21,298 nt of DNA from Entrophospora sp. SA101 (lineage: Eukaryota; Glomeromycota; Glomeromycetes; Entrophosporales; Entrophosporaceae): positions 1-21,298 of the forward strand of contig CAUDNR010000865.1 of NCBI GenBank assembly GCA_958430865.1, read 5' to 3'. Both the position numbers and the translations under genes were made by a program. Under the pieces are notes generated by a model. The model did not search any database. It was given only the letters and a program-made list of their open reading frames with translations, and was not told where the DNA came from. Positions 1 through 10,440 of this stretch are shown here, in pieces (within the stretch, counting starts at the first letter, position 1; the number at the start of each line of letters is the position of its first letter).

Positions 1-1545
1 CACACTAAATAAAAAATAATAATTTTTGACAAAAAAATAAATGTAATTTTTAATAATCATTGTTATCATACATACATGACTGCAGTATTGTTTGTATCTT
101 ACCTTTTCAAATTAATGGATTCATTTTTTTATAGCATTAACAAATTGAAGTGATGTATTATCAATATATCATATAATATATATAATATATAAATAATTTA
201 TTAATATTAAAAATCTTAAAATTTAATACATGTATCTGAATAATTTAAATAAAATAAAAATTATACCTAAATTATCTAATAAAAAGCCAACTAACACAAA
301 CTACAGTATATTGATTGTGAGTTTTGTTGAATCAAACAATGTCAAACTTCTGATCTTATTTGGAAACCCTGACATGGAATCTTTGATGTTTACCCCAATG
401 GAAAGGGGCACTATGAGTATATTAAAAAATACTACCCTCAATAGATAGCTAGGTTCTTCTTGTATTGGTACTAGCCACATTGATGCTTGAGAAAAGAAGA
501 AATTTTCAAAATTAGAACCAGATACTGGCCACCAAAAATGCAACATCTATCAAAAATCACAACCTTGCCTTCAAATTTGTCCCCTTTTATAAAAAGAAAT
601 AAGTGTGTAGGGCCTTCTCAGATATTCTATGACTTGATGGTGGCCAAAGACAAATGGACCCACTTGCATGAAGTGGCAACACCATGCCAAGCAATCACAC
701 ATTACACATCTACCTGCACTACCGAAATATACTGGAAATCCAATCATCTCTACTTTTTCAACAATTGATAATGCCGTATTGTCATAATTTAAACTCAATT
801 TGCGATTCCGCTAATAGTTTTTTGATTAATCCGTAGACTAACGACCATCTGAATGGGAATAAGATAATAGAAATAGCATTGCAAGGACCTTCGTCATGTC
901 GGAGATGCGATTTTCGAAGTCGCAGCTTTCATTACCAAAATCAACTCTAATCAAGTTAATTATATTTAAATTTAGGAATATTATTCCATCATGTATTAGT
1001 ATATATTTTTGCCGACATGAATGTGCCAGTATTTACCTTTTGAAATTGCCCGAAAAACCGGATATCTTTTGCATGCAATAATGAATCCATTTTTTTATTA
1101 TGTCATATGAAACCTTCATCCAGAACGATCTTTTAGTGAAGCTGTCAAATCTCTGTGTTTTCTCAATTTTCCACTATTAGAAAAAAGTTATGACAGTATG
1201 CTTTTTGAGACATGGAGAGGAGGTGAGCGAACCTCATAAAACAAAAATTCAATTGGGTTATTTTACATATTCACTTTTTCAACAATGTATAGAATGAACA
1301 GGTTTGATTTTTTGAACCAACTTCTGTATTGATATTTATGTCATTCAAACATTTTTGGGCAGATGGAAACATGTTTTTTATCGATACGTGATTGCTAGAT
1401 GAAAAATGCTGTGAAAAGGGAGGTTGTCTTTATTGATCTGATATACATTAAAGGTTGGCCGAACCATAATCATAGCTTAATTAATTAATTATAGTCAAAG
1501 AATTTCCTTCTATTATTTTTATTCTCGATAATTATGAAAATATAA
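1..1545. other. Gene-poor left end
   Basis: Apart from the relic at 301-798, there is a short plus-strand coding-like scrap at about 1119-1240 (SEAVKSLCFLNFPLLEKSYD, then FETWRGGERTS and a stop), of unknown family. An 8-bp inverted pair CATGTCGG/CCGACATG lies at 894 and 1014. Positions 1-230 and 1250-1545 are AT-rich with nothing recognised. No intact gene is supported. Confidence 0.5.
301..798 (-). pseudogene. Degraded minus-strand coding relic, family unknown
   Basis: One minus-strand frame is open over 798-571 (ends RRPYTLISFYKRGQI) and again over 546-301 (WWPVSGSNFENFFF...), with three stops between. A second frame across the gap reads KGDKFEGKVVIFDRCCIFGG, so a frame change near 580 would give a continuous protein-like stretch. 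The GC content is higher than in the surroundings. This is most likely an old transposon or gene remnant. No conserved domain could be recognised. Confidence 0.3.
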
Positions 1546-1850
1546 TACTCAAGGGAAACCAAAAGGTATGAAAACTATATTAAGATCATGAAAGATAAAT
1601 CATTAGCTGATTGTAGATTGTATAAAGAAAAATTAATAGAATTGATTGTTGTGCATTCGAAAAAACCGTGTCTTGCGTCAGATAATTTGATTTCTGAAAA
1701 AAAGAAAAAGATTTGAAATACTCGTATATATATAGTAGATTATTTAAAAAAATTGAATGCAATTTTTATTTCTTATGATCTTTGCAATTTAAACAACGTA
1801 GATACTGATGTTTCTACTTTAGAAAAGAATCACGTAATTAAGGGTAGGGG
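1546..1850 (+). pseudogene. Coding-like relic with one in-frame stop, abutting a MITE
   Basis: One frame stays open from about 1546 to the MITE at 1838 apart from a single TGA near 1714. It reads MKDKSLADCRLYKEKLIELI from the ATG at 1588, and after the stop YIVDYLKKLNAIFISYDLCN and STLEKNHVIK. Composition is like that of real proteins of this genome (Lys/Ile/Asn/Leu, helical). The family is not recognised. The frame runs directly into the MITE's left end, so the insertion may have cut it, or the stop may be removed by splicing (no clean intron seen). Confidence 0.4.
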
Positions 1851-2291
1851 GAATCACGTGATAATTTAATACAAAATCCGGATCAAAATTTGACTTTTCC
1901 AAAATCAATAATTGTCTTAAAGGTGAGGCCACACGAGATGCATTCAAATGACTCATGTGTTATTCTATGTGTATTTTGCTGTATAGTAGTTATTGAAAGT
2001 GTTTTTGAATAAAATCTTCTTTTAAAATTCTTCAAAAAACAAAACTCATCCTTAATTAGAGAAACTCATCCCATAACTCATCCCATATTAAAAAGAACTC
2101 ATCCCATATTAACATATACTCATCCCTTAGTAACAAATATTCATTTCACATTTAAAATACTTAAAATATATTATTATCATAGTAATAGGAAAACTTATTG
2201 GACATTTTGTGATGATCAACATTGAAACCAACAAAAATTTTTTGATCCATGATTTACTATTGATTTATCACGTGATTCCCCCTACCCTTAA
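1838..2291. mobile_element. 454-bp MITE with perfect 27-bp inverted ends and TTAA flanks
   Basis: Positions 1838-1864 and 2265-2291 are perfect inverted copies of each other; the left end begins TTAAGGGTAGGGGGAATCAC and contains a CACGTG palindrome. If the TTAA at each end is the target duplication, the inverted repeats proper begin GGGTAGGGGG and the element fits the piggyBac type. A 3-bp AAT duplication is a possible alternative reading. The interior has no long open frame. It inserts right behind a coding-like frame (see 1546-1850). Confidence 0.8.
2043..2128 (+). repeat. ACTCATCCC short repeats inside the 454-bp MITE
   Basis: Six copies of (A)ACTCATCC(C) occur at irregular spacing (about 12-25 bp), several followed by ATATTAA. 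They lie in the interior of the TTAA element and are not seen elsewhere in the window. They may be subterminal transposase-type binding repeats, but they are central, so this is only a suggestion. Confidence 0.6.
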
Positions 2292-2295
2292 ATTC

Positions 2296-2319
2296 AATAA
2301 TAATAATAATAATAATAAT
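2296..2319. repeat. (AAT)8 microsatellite
   Basis: Eight perfect AAT units just right of the 454-bp MITE, followed by a 12-base A run at about 2332. Confidence 0.9.
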
Positions 2320-2482
2320 GGGAACTTATCCAAAAAAAAAAAAGGCCTTTGAGCATTCAATTGCCCGCAAGTATCAATTTGGATTATAATTGATGTTTTA
2401 TATTCAGCTACTCAAACACCTACTATTTCATCTTTGGTTGTTTGCGGTCACCTATTTATCTATTCGGTTGCACAACAAAGAT

Positions 2483-2629
2483 GTCTGAACCAACGCAGCG
2501 ACCCAAAACTCTTGGGAGAAACCTTAAACCAAACCACCGGGATGGCCCAGGCTTGATTTTAAAGGGTTGGTTTAGGCTTAGAGTAGGTTCTCTCCCGAAA
2601 CTGTTTAGGGTCACAGCGTTGGTCTGAAT
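2483..2629. mobile_element. hAT-like MITE, second and more diverged copy
   Basis: The 131-bp element at 2491-2621 starts CAACGCAGCGACCC and ends GGGTCACAGCGTTG, imperfect inverted ends of about 14 bp, with further pairing inside (AAACC.../...GGTT). Flanks are GTCTGAAC on the left and GTCTGAAT on the right, an 8-bp duplication with one mismatch. The ends resemble those of the element at 15209 (GTGACCC core), so the two may belong to one superfamily. No coding capacity. Confidence 0.7.
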
Positions 2630-3815
2630 AGGAATTAAATACATTGATAAAGATATGGATGGAGTTGAGAAAGCAAGGCAAAACGTTTGGATGCTAATAC
2701 GTTTATTTCACTGTATATTCCATTGACAGTGATTGCTAGTTGGTGCATGTATGGTTAATTCATTTACAATCGAACTTGGTGTAGAACCAAAAAACAATTA
2801 ATATTGTATCTGGTGAGAAACTTGTAAATCCATTTGACATGAAAAATTTTCCAATTTATAAAGGGTTTCAAGAAAACGATATAATGAGGAGTGGTTGTTC
2901 CTTGTTGTGTGTAAAATTGAAATCTATGAAAGTTGCAAATTTCTTTTATAATTTTCACAAATGTGAATTGTAAATGCACAAAATGAGTCTACAAAATCAC
3001 TTGGCAACATTATGAGATGAAACGTAGTTTGTAAAAACAGCGTTCATGTTCATATTTCTAATTTTAAAATTGATTGTTTTGATTGATTGCTTTCGTAACA
3101 CCCAGATAACATTCATTCATCAATGCACTTAATACTAATACTAATGAATCAAAAATGGGTTTTTCGAAAAATAATACATTCAGTCAATTCCAATTATCAT
3201 ATATTTATCAATGAAAGCACCAACAATGTCTCTAATTTTACATATTGGAATTAATAGTCGGATAAAACAAATTATCAATAACATTATTATTGTTGGAGAA
3301 TTTTTAAACTAGTGATAAAATTTATGAAGAATACATTTCTTAAAGGTAGGTTGTGATTTGGCTATTTTAAAATGATTCAATCTCTCTTTAAATCAGGAAC
3401 AAGACCAAAGTTATGGAATGGATGGTGGATCGATCAACAAGTACTAGCAGACATCTCAAATAATGACAATATATAATTAATTGCTCAATTGTAGTTACTT
3501 GACAGATCTTTTTATTTCCTTCGCAGTCACATTTCATTCACCAGTTTGTATATATGTATGTATGATGGATATGATGGATGATATTTGGAACAACGATTTC
3601 TCTGGATATTCTAACAAAAGATCAATGTATCCAAAATGCGCGTCTAGTTGAATTTTATCAAATAATAATAATGATAAACATTTCTATTTTAAAAATATTT
3701 TTTTTTACAAGAAAAAAAATCTAATTATTAAATAATCGTACAAAAAACAATATACTGTATATATAAAGCGATTAAATTACATTAAATTAAATTAAATTAA
3801 AGATTAATTGATTAG
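2630..3815. other. AT-rich intergenic stretch downstream of SEC3
   Basis: No supported gene. The part next to the SEC3 stop codon (3665-3815) is its presumed 3' flank, with T/A runs and an ATTAA-type repeat (about 3774-3800). A run of short ATGGAT-type words occurs near 3415-3430 and 3563-3582. Nothing else is recognised. Confidence 0.5.
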
Positions 3816-6800
3816 TTAATGATTTTTTGCTATATCAGAAAAATAAGTTAATAAATCATCCATTGAAAATTCCAAAGTGATGTTTGAATCAGGGTAACAT
3901 TTATTGATGGTTAATGTAAATCTTTCATAAGTACGGATTACTTCTTCTTCTATACTACGCCATACAACTTGTAATAATTCATCATATTCTGTAAAATGTT
4001 TATCAACGCGCTTATACAATGATTCAAGGCTTTTCCTGATCTAAAAAGTAAATAAATGAATTAATAAATATATTATTATGATTACAATTATTAACAATAA
4101 TCTCTTTAAATAACAAATTAATAATTACCTCTTTTCCAGGTAATTGTGATATTACTTTTTTCAATGCGGCTTTACTATATTGTAATCTAAATCCTACTTC
4201 CTCAGGTGCTGCGGTTGTTCTTAATAAACTATCTATACCATCAAAAAATTCCTATATATATATATATATAATTATAATTATACAGTTATATAAATAGCTA
4301 CGATTATAATAATTATAATGATAATAATCTTATATTTGTTGATTTTAAATTACCATTAATTTTCCAAACGGTCTCCTGATAACAGCTTTAGCATAAGCTT
4401 CAAGATGTTTATCATAAGAGTTTCTAGCATATCTCATGAAAGGATCAAGCACATGAATCTTACGAGTACGTATTTCAGTATAAAAGTGGTGCATATTTTC
4501 TAAAAAAAAAATTTTTTTTTTTAAATTTAATTATTAATATTTTCATTAATGATAATATTTTTCACCCAATTAAAAATCAAGTTCATTACCTAAAGTTACT
4601 ATATGAGCATTCAATTGTTCTTTATCTATAGATTCTGTATCTTTAGCAATTGCTTCAAGACAATCAAACATTGTTTTCACAATCTCTTCATATGCTCTAT
4701 TAATAATTTGTCGTATCTCTAAATTTTCGGAACCTGTCATTGAGTGTTCAATTCTTTCAACAAAACGCTAACAATTAATTAATTAATGAACATAATTAAT
4801 CTCATTATATCCTATTGCAAAATTATGATTACGTTTTTCTTTACCAAAAATATATATTTTACTTACTGGAAATATACGAATAAATAATACTATTCCTTTA
4901 CGTTTTTTGGAAGTTACTTTGGTTTCTTCAATTGATCGAAGTTGTTCGTTCTATCAATATTGTTTAAAAATATTTATATCTTGATACATATGAAATAGAT
5001 TCTGATAAAATTTTCACTTACAATAAATTTTTCAAAAATCCCAAGAGCATAAATTCTAACGTGTCCCAACATTTTGACAACAAAATCTTGTCTGATTTTA
5101 TCACTTTCGTACATAAATTTCTCTAATGATACAATCATACCAACTACTTGACTAATTTTATATAAAAGATATAATTAGACATAATAATTTAACAAACAAA
5201 TAAACAAATAACCAATTACACCTACATTTTATCATATTTGCAACCATATTCGATAAATGAATTTAATTCATCTGGCATAAAGTTATATAACCTTTCCATA
5301 TGTTCACTATAAATATATACGATATAAAAAAAAAATTCATAAAGAATATTTAAATAAAAAAGGAATTATTATACTTTAAAATAATAAATTAAACAAACAA
5401 CTAACAATAATCTTTTATAAAGTTTAATATCTTCGATATCGGCGTCACCATCGAGTGGATTTTTTGGAAGTGGTTTTTTAGTTCCAAGATGAAAAAAATC
5501 TTCTATAAAATTTTTCTCGGTAATAATCAAAGGAATTATTGTTTGTAAAGAATGATCAAATGACTATAATTAATTAATCAATCAAAAAAATATCGTTAGG
5601 AGAGCCGTTTATATTTTTTTTTTCCACATATATATATCTATCTATATATGTTTTTTCTTACTTCTTCAGGTGGAAGTTTTCCACCACCTCCATCTTTAAA
5701 CTCCCACGGTGCCCTTGAATTATCTATTGACAACCAATTTCCAAAATTCGTACTGGTGCGATTATTTTGAAGTAATGCTGCACTAAACACTGTATTTATT
5801 ATATTTAATTGTAATTTCATTTAAAAAAACCATTGTTATTGTTTTCTTTCTTTCTTTTTTTTTGGAATATTTTTGTCAATATTACATACATTTATATATA
5901 AATATACATAAATATATATAATTTACCATAAGTTGCTTCTTCAGATAATTCTCTTTTGAATAATAATTGCTTCATTGTTGTTAAATATTCTTTGGTTTCT
6001 TTTTTGTAAATAGGTTCTTTAGAAAGCACATATAACTATATTCGATAATTAATTACTGTTATTATTGTTACTATTATTATTATCAAAAAGATTTAAAAAA
6101 TTGGATATAACAAACTGTTTGAATTTCAGTATGACGTCTAGGATCCATTTGTTTCATCCATAAGGAAATTCCACGATATTTTAATAAATGTTCTTCTAAT
6201 GCCTGATGACTTTGGATAGTGAGATTATTGTGTCGTGGTCCTCTACTTTTATCATTTAGCAAAGTCTCTGCCTAAGATCAAATAAAATTAAAATCAAAAT
6301 TATTTAAATTTTATTCAAAGACATATACACACACACACATAAGTATATATTACCTGATATTGAAACATAACTCTCATATATTCATAAAAACGAGAACAAA
6401 AATTATTACAATGATATTCATAGGATTTCATTAATTCTTTTACAGCTGCCATGTCTTTAGTTGCTATTACCATAAAAGATTTTTGAGTTAAGATTTATTA
6501 AAAGTTTAAAAATGAAAATCAAAAAAATATAATATCTTTAGTGGAAATATCTTTTACCATCATCAAATGGAGTTTCTAATACACGTTTTAAGTGTGTAGC
6601 GGCTTGTTCGATATTTTGTACACCTTGAGGTGTATCCATCGATTCATGTTTTAATATTTTGATCACTTTATCAGATATCGTTATGGATTGCTAGATAACC
6701 ATTATAAAATATAAACATTTTTCCAAGTGTTAAATTATAATGAAATAGGAACGATAATGATTTTTTTTAAAAAAAAAAACAAGGTAAATCTATAAAAATT

Positions 6801-8883
6801 ACAAGAAGTCTGTCAAGTTCAGAGAGTAAAGCCTTTTGATTAGCTGTTTGTACTTGTAAGCCTCTATTTTGACCTTCAATATGATGAATATCATCACCCA
6901 TACTCTAATAATAATAAAACAAATATCATATGTATCTGTATGTTAATTGTAACGAATCTTGTTATTGTATTAGCATTGATATACTGATTTTTTCTTTACA
7001 TTCAATTCATCTGTATATAATGTTAGCCATTGATCCATATTATCCAATTCTGAAATAGCATAATCAATTTGTTCAATAACTGCATAAATTCTATCATCTG
7101 ATTCTATCATTGCATGTATATTTGCCTAAAAATTATGTAAATAAAAAATTAATATCATGATGATTTATATAAAAAAAAAAAAAAATAACAAAAATAGTTG
7201 TAATTATTATTTATTATGTAAACATACAGATTCCAATGCAGCCAATTCATTTAATAATCTTTCTTCCAAGGCTTCAGCATTTCCACTTCCTTTCCAATCA
7301 AAGTCATTAAGTAACTCTCCAACATTTATTAAAGAAATTTCTTCTTGTTTCATTTCTTTGATAATAATAATATATAAAATATGTTATCAAATCGGGTGAA
7401 TTTGAAATTTGCAATTAAAATTTTTGAGATGTGGTTTGGGACACAAAATTCTGATTGGCAAACTTTGAATTTACGCGAATGTATTTAAAATTCACACAGA
7501 TTTATTTCACTGCATGGAATTTCAAATTCGCACAAACAAATATAAAATGTATTTATATTTATATTTATATGAAAAAAAAAAAAAAGTTAAATTACCATCA
7601 TCTTCATCAGTTTGATTTGTTATACTATTTGAATCACTTTGACCACCACCCATGGATAACGAAGGTGTAATTGATCTACTATTTTTGCCTCCAATACTTT
7701 TTAAACTTGAATTAGATTTGTTTGAATGTGCCAACCTATCTTTTAAAGAAGCTGCCGCAACGTAATTATCAAACTCATTTGATGGTGTGTTTGGAGTGAT
7801 TGGTGTTTTGGACGGTGTGCTTGGAGCAGTTTGCGGTTTAGATGGAGTGCTTGGTGTAGATGATGGTTTATAATCTAAATTTTTTTAGCAAGAAATTATA
7901 AAAATATATTTATATTTAAAAAAATAAAGATTTGAAATACCATATACCTGGTACGATAGTATCATCGATATTGACTAGTTTTGGTAGACGTTTAAAATGT
8001 TTTTTATATGCCTAAAAAAAAAAATTTCTAAATTAAAAGAAAATGTCTTGATAACCATAACCGTAATATAATATAATTATTGTTATAGTATAGAAAATAA
8101 TTTATTAATGATAAATTTTTTATTACTTGCATTTAAAAGAGTTGACAAAAAAAGATTTCTATCGTGTGTATTATCCGCAGTCCAATGATATGATTTGTTG
8201 AAACTCATTATAAAAATCTGAGACTAATTGATAAATTACAATATAAATGTAATAATATGTAAATGATATGTGCGATATATATATATATAACATATATGTA
8301 TATAAATGTGTGCGTATGTATATATATATAATATGAATTCAATTTACATCAACTATTTCAACAGCTCGAAGATTGTCTAATGTCCAAGTTCTACCAATGG
8401 AAAAAGTATCATTGCTATTCATTTTTGATTTATGAAGAAAAAGTTTCCCACTAAGTTTCCCACTACGTTTGACTAATAAATGATAATTAACATTAAAAAG
8501 AACCAATTCAATTAACAATTATTATAATCGTATTAAATAACAAGTATCCTAATTAACATACTTGAGGCTAACAAATATCTAATCTTGACTTCTCCTTTGA
8601 TTCCTTTCCCTGTTGAAGGATCATTGACAGAAGGTGAAGTCACGGTATTTCCAGTACCATCTTCTGTTATTTTTATATAAGCCAATAATGCTTCATTTAA
8701 TGTATTACTATGCCCTAAATTATATTTATTTATTTATTAATATTTAATATAAAATTCAATTTATAATGTGAAATTTTTAAAACAAAAACCTTGTGATGTT
8801 TGACTTTCATTTCCTTCAGGAAACAAAGAATTAATTATCAATTGTCCTATAGTGTCTGAAACTTGTTGTCTATTCTCTGTCAT
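3816..8883 (-). CDS. SEC3: Exocyst complex component Sec3 (EXOC1), 22 exons, complete
   Basis: Sec3 is the exocyst subunit that binds PI(4,5)P2 and Rho-type GTPases and helps tether secretory vesicles at growing tips. Exons, in order: 8883-8790, 8714-8562, 8472-8348, 8217-8131, 8011-7948, 7874-7596, 7355-7228, 7125-7000, 6904-6803, 6690-6558, 6463-6354, 6271-6116, 6035-5927, 5789-5662, 5563-5406, 5306-5226, 5151-5022, 4950-4867, 4767-4590, 4499-4354, 4251-4129, 4040-3816. They sum to 2919 nt, giving 972 residues plus TAA with phase kept at every junction. Residues ~30-170 match the Sec3 PIP2-binding PH-like domain (GRTWTLDNLRAVEIVD, then SYHWTADN). Residues ~175-290 are a Ser/Thr/Pro-rich linker. 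The rest is the helical Sec3 body, with N-E-L-A-A-L-E, SMGDDIHHIEGQNRGLQVQT and ENMHHFYTEIR signatures. Length is normal for the family (human ~894, yeast 1336 residues). The start is the first ATG of the open frame, 5' of the PH domain. Intron 4 needs a GC donor (separate entry). What is inferred: exact splice sites; the family call is firm. Confidence 0.93.
7356..7595 (-). repeat. Oversized SEC3 intron 6 with inverted-repeat insert
   Basis: This intron is 240 bp, while the other SEC3 introns run from 71 to 137 bp. The excess holds inverted copies of a GAATTTGAAATT motif: 7394-7409 on the plus strand and 7518-7533 in reverse complement (14 of 16 bases match). Related words (GAATTTACGCGAATG, AAATTCACACAG) lie between them. 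This looks like a small inserted inverted-repeat element or its remnant. No clear target-site duplication was found, so the insertion reading is inference. Confidence 0.45.
8012..8130 (-). other. Non-canonical GC-AG intron in SEC3 (intron 4)
   Basis: Exon 4 ends in ...CTTTTAAAT and the intron begins GCAAGTAATA, the usual form of a GC donor; it ends in a T-run plus AG before GCATATAAA. Spliced this way the protein reads STLLNAYKKHFKRLPKLV without interruption. The only nearby GT donor (four bases further into GCAAGT) shifts the frame and hits TAA within three codons of the next exon. GC-AG introns are a known minority class handled by the major spliceosome. All other SEC3 introns fit GT-AG. 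Confidence 0.8.
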
Positions 8884-9022
8884 TATTATTTTTATTTTTA
8901 AAAAAAATTATTTTTTAAAAATAAAATCTATTTTATATAATAAGCAATGTGACGATCCCAAAATATATTGTGCAACCATATAAAATTTTAAAATTAAAAA
9001 AAAACTCAAATAAAATCAAAAG
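8884..9022. promoter_or_regulatory. Compact divergent intergenic region, SEC3 / mS34-like gene
   Basis: Only 139 bp separate the SEC3 start codon (minus strand) from the start codon of the mS34-like gene (plus strand). The spacer must hold both 5' leaders and both core promoters, or one shared bidirectional promoter. It is dominated by T-runs on the SEC3 side and A-runs on the other, with a less AT-biased core near 8947-8982 (GTGACGATCCC, GTGCAACC). No individual factor site can be named. Confidence 0.5.
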
Positions 9023-9639
9023 ATGACAAGCGTAGCAAAAAAATTGATAGAAAAATCTAAATCAGAATTACCCATTTATAAAGATGCAAAATATAATAAA
9101 AATCTTATCGATTTAATAAACGTATATCCAAAATATGGAATTGGTTTGAAAGTGGTATGTGAAATCAAGAAATATTAGTTTTTTCCACGCTTTAAACTTA
9201 TCATTTAATGTTTTGATTTATGTAAATTATAGATTCCATATAAATGGATAAAGAAAGGAAATTTAAATAGTTATTATGAAGTGTCAAGTGTTAAGCTAAA
9301 GGTTAGATGGATGTCAGTTAATATCAAAGAATAGCATTTTAAAAGTATAAATATTATGATTAATAGATTTATTGTTTATTATATAATTAATAAATGAATT
9401 CTAAAGAATGTTGCACATGGTCGAATATTTGGTATAAAATATTATAAAGGTAAATAAAATCAGAAATTATATTATATTCATGACTTGTATCTTTCACTCA
9501 AAATCTGCTATTTTCTCCTCCCTTATTCTTTAAAGGTAAAATGGTGACAAAAAAAGAAAAGGAAGTAATTAAATGGACTTATAGTAATAATTGGCATCTA
9601 TGGCCTTATGAGGGTAAAAAAGACGGTATATGGCATTAA
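9023..9639 (+). CDS. mS34-like mitochondrial ribosomal protein, 4 exons
   Basis: Exons 9023-9154, 9233-9301, 9407-9449 and 9536-9639 join in phase (348 nt, 115 residues plus TAA). Donors are GTATGT, GTTAGA and GTAAAT; acceptors are ATAG, AAAG and AAAG. The product is small and lysine-rich. Its order of motifs follows MRPS34: a Y-G-I-G-x-K-V block (residues 38-44), SYYEVSSVKLK, then NVAHGRIFGIKYYKGK, then a charged helix and a WHLWPYE ending. These align by eye with the Y-W-x-x-x-x-V, HG+.WG...(F/Y)+G+ and DWRLVP-(K/E)-E blocks I recall from animal MRPS34. mS34 belongs to the mitochondrial small subunit. No targeting peptide is obvious beyond a basic N-terminus. The reading frame and splicing are well supported; the family name is a motif match not confirmed by search. 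Confidence 0.72.
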
Positions 9640-10048
9640 TTAATTAAAGAAATTAATACACAAAAGAGAAAAAGAATGAGGAATATTTGTCACGCTTGCT
9701 GATCTAGCATTTTTTGATTTTTATTTAATTAAATTAAATTAATTAAATCACTAGATTTGTTTTCGTGTTGATATAAATTTATCATCGAAAATCAAAACAA
9801 TCTAAAATAAATAATAAAATAAAATAAAAAACTTCTTCCAGTCAGCTTCCGATGGAATTATTCACGTAGGTTCTTACTGTTGATAAGAGATGGACTCTCA
9901 TTATCTACGCAAAATATGGAAAATCCCAAAATTTTTTTCGTGGTTGCAAACTTATTTCCAATATGAAAAAGGCCTCGCATAATATATATTATGCATAACT
10001 GTTAGCAAATTCAAAAACCATTTATATGATTTATTAAAAATAAAGTCC

Positions 10049-10081
<33 letters not shown>

Positions 10082-10124
10082 GACTAATTCTTAATATCTA
10101 TAAAATTTGTCTTTGATCCTTGAA
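9640..10124. other. Intergenic stretch downstream of the mS34-like gene
   Basis: No gene seen. The first 100 bases are the likely 3' flank of the mS34-like gene, with an ATTAA-rich stretch at 9640-9750. An (AAT)10 microsatellite occupies 10051-10080. Confidence 0.55.
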
Positions 10125-10440
10125 TTTGAGTTCTCAACACGTGCCTACTCATGAGATATTGCCGCGAGTTATATCTGACTGGGAGTCTGAAGGATATAAT
10201 TGGTCATTATATTGGGCTTGGAGCCTGGAACAATATAGTGTGGAATCTCCGGTTATATTGGGACCTGAGTCTGAACCAACATAATTAGAGTCACTAGAAG
10301 GTCTAGTGGGTTACCCGTCTAAGTTAACTAGCGTTAATTAGGCAAACTCATATAGCACGCTCGCAATATATTAATATTGATATATGACTGGGGGGAATCC
10401 ACTCCACCGATTCCTATCTAAAATCTTGAGGTCCATGAAT
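10125..10440. repeat. Structured, more GC-rich block with triple phrase repeat and palindromes
   Basis: Three diverged phrases of GAG(T/C)CTG(A/G)A followed by an ATATAAT/ATATAG/CATAAT word begin at 10183, 10221 and 10267, with TTATATTGGG between them. They are followed by a perfect hairpin at 10292-10308 (CACTAGA, 3-base loop, TCTAGTG) and a smaller one at about 10325-10339 (TTAAC/GTTAA). Base composition is clearly richer in G and C than the flanks. It looks like part of a repeat family (short interspersed element or solo LTR), but no ends or polymerase III boxes could be placed. Confidence 0.4.

Noticed and set aside
2442..2644. Open frames of ~60 codons on both strands
   Set aside because: They lie inside the hAT-like inverted-repeat element and mirror each other; no protein motif.
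5638..5820. Stand-alone 60-residue minus-strand gene
   Set aside because: It is exon 14 of SEC3 read through its splice sites.
7455..7734. Separate small genes on either strand
   Set aside because: The minus frame is part of SEC3 exon 6 read into intron 6; the plus frame is its shadow.
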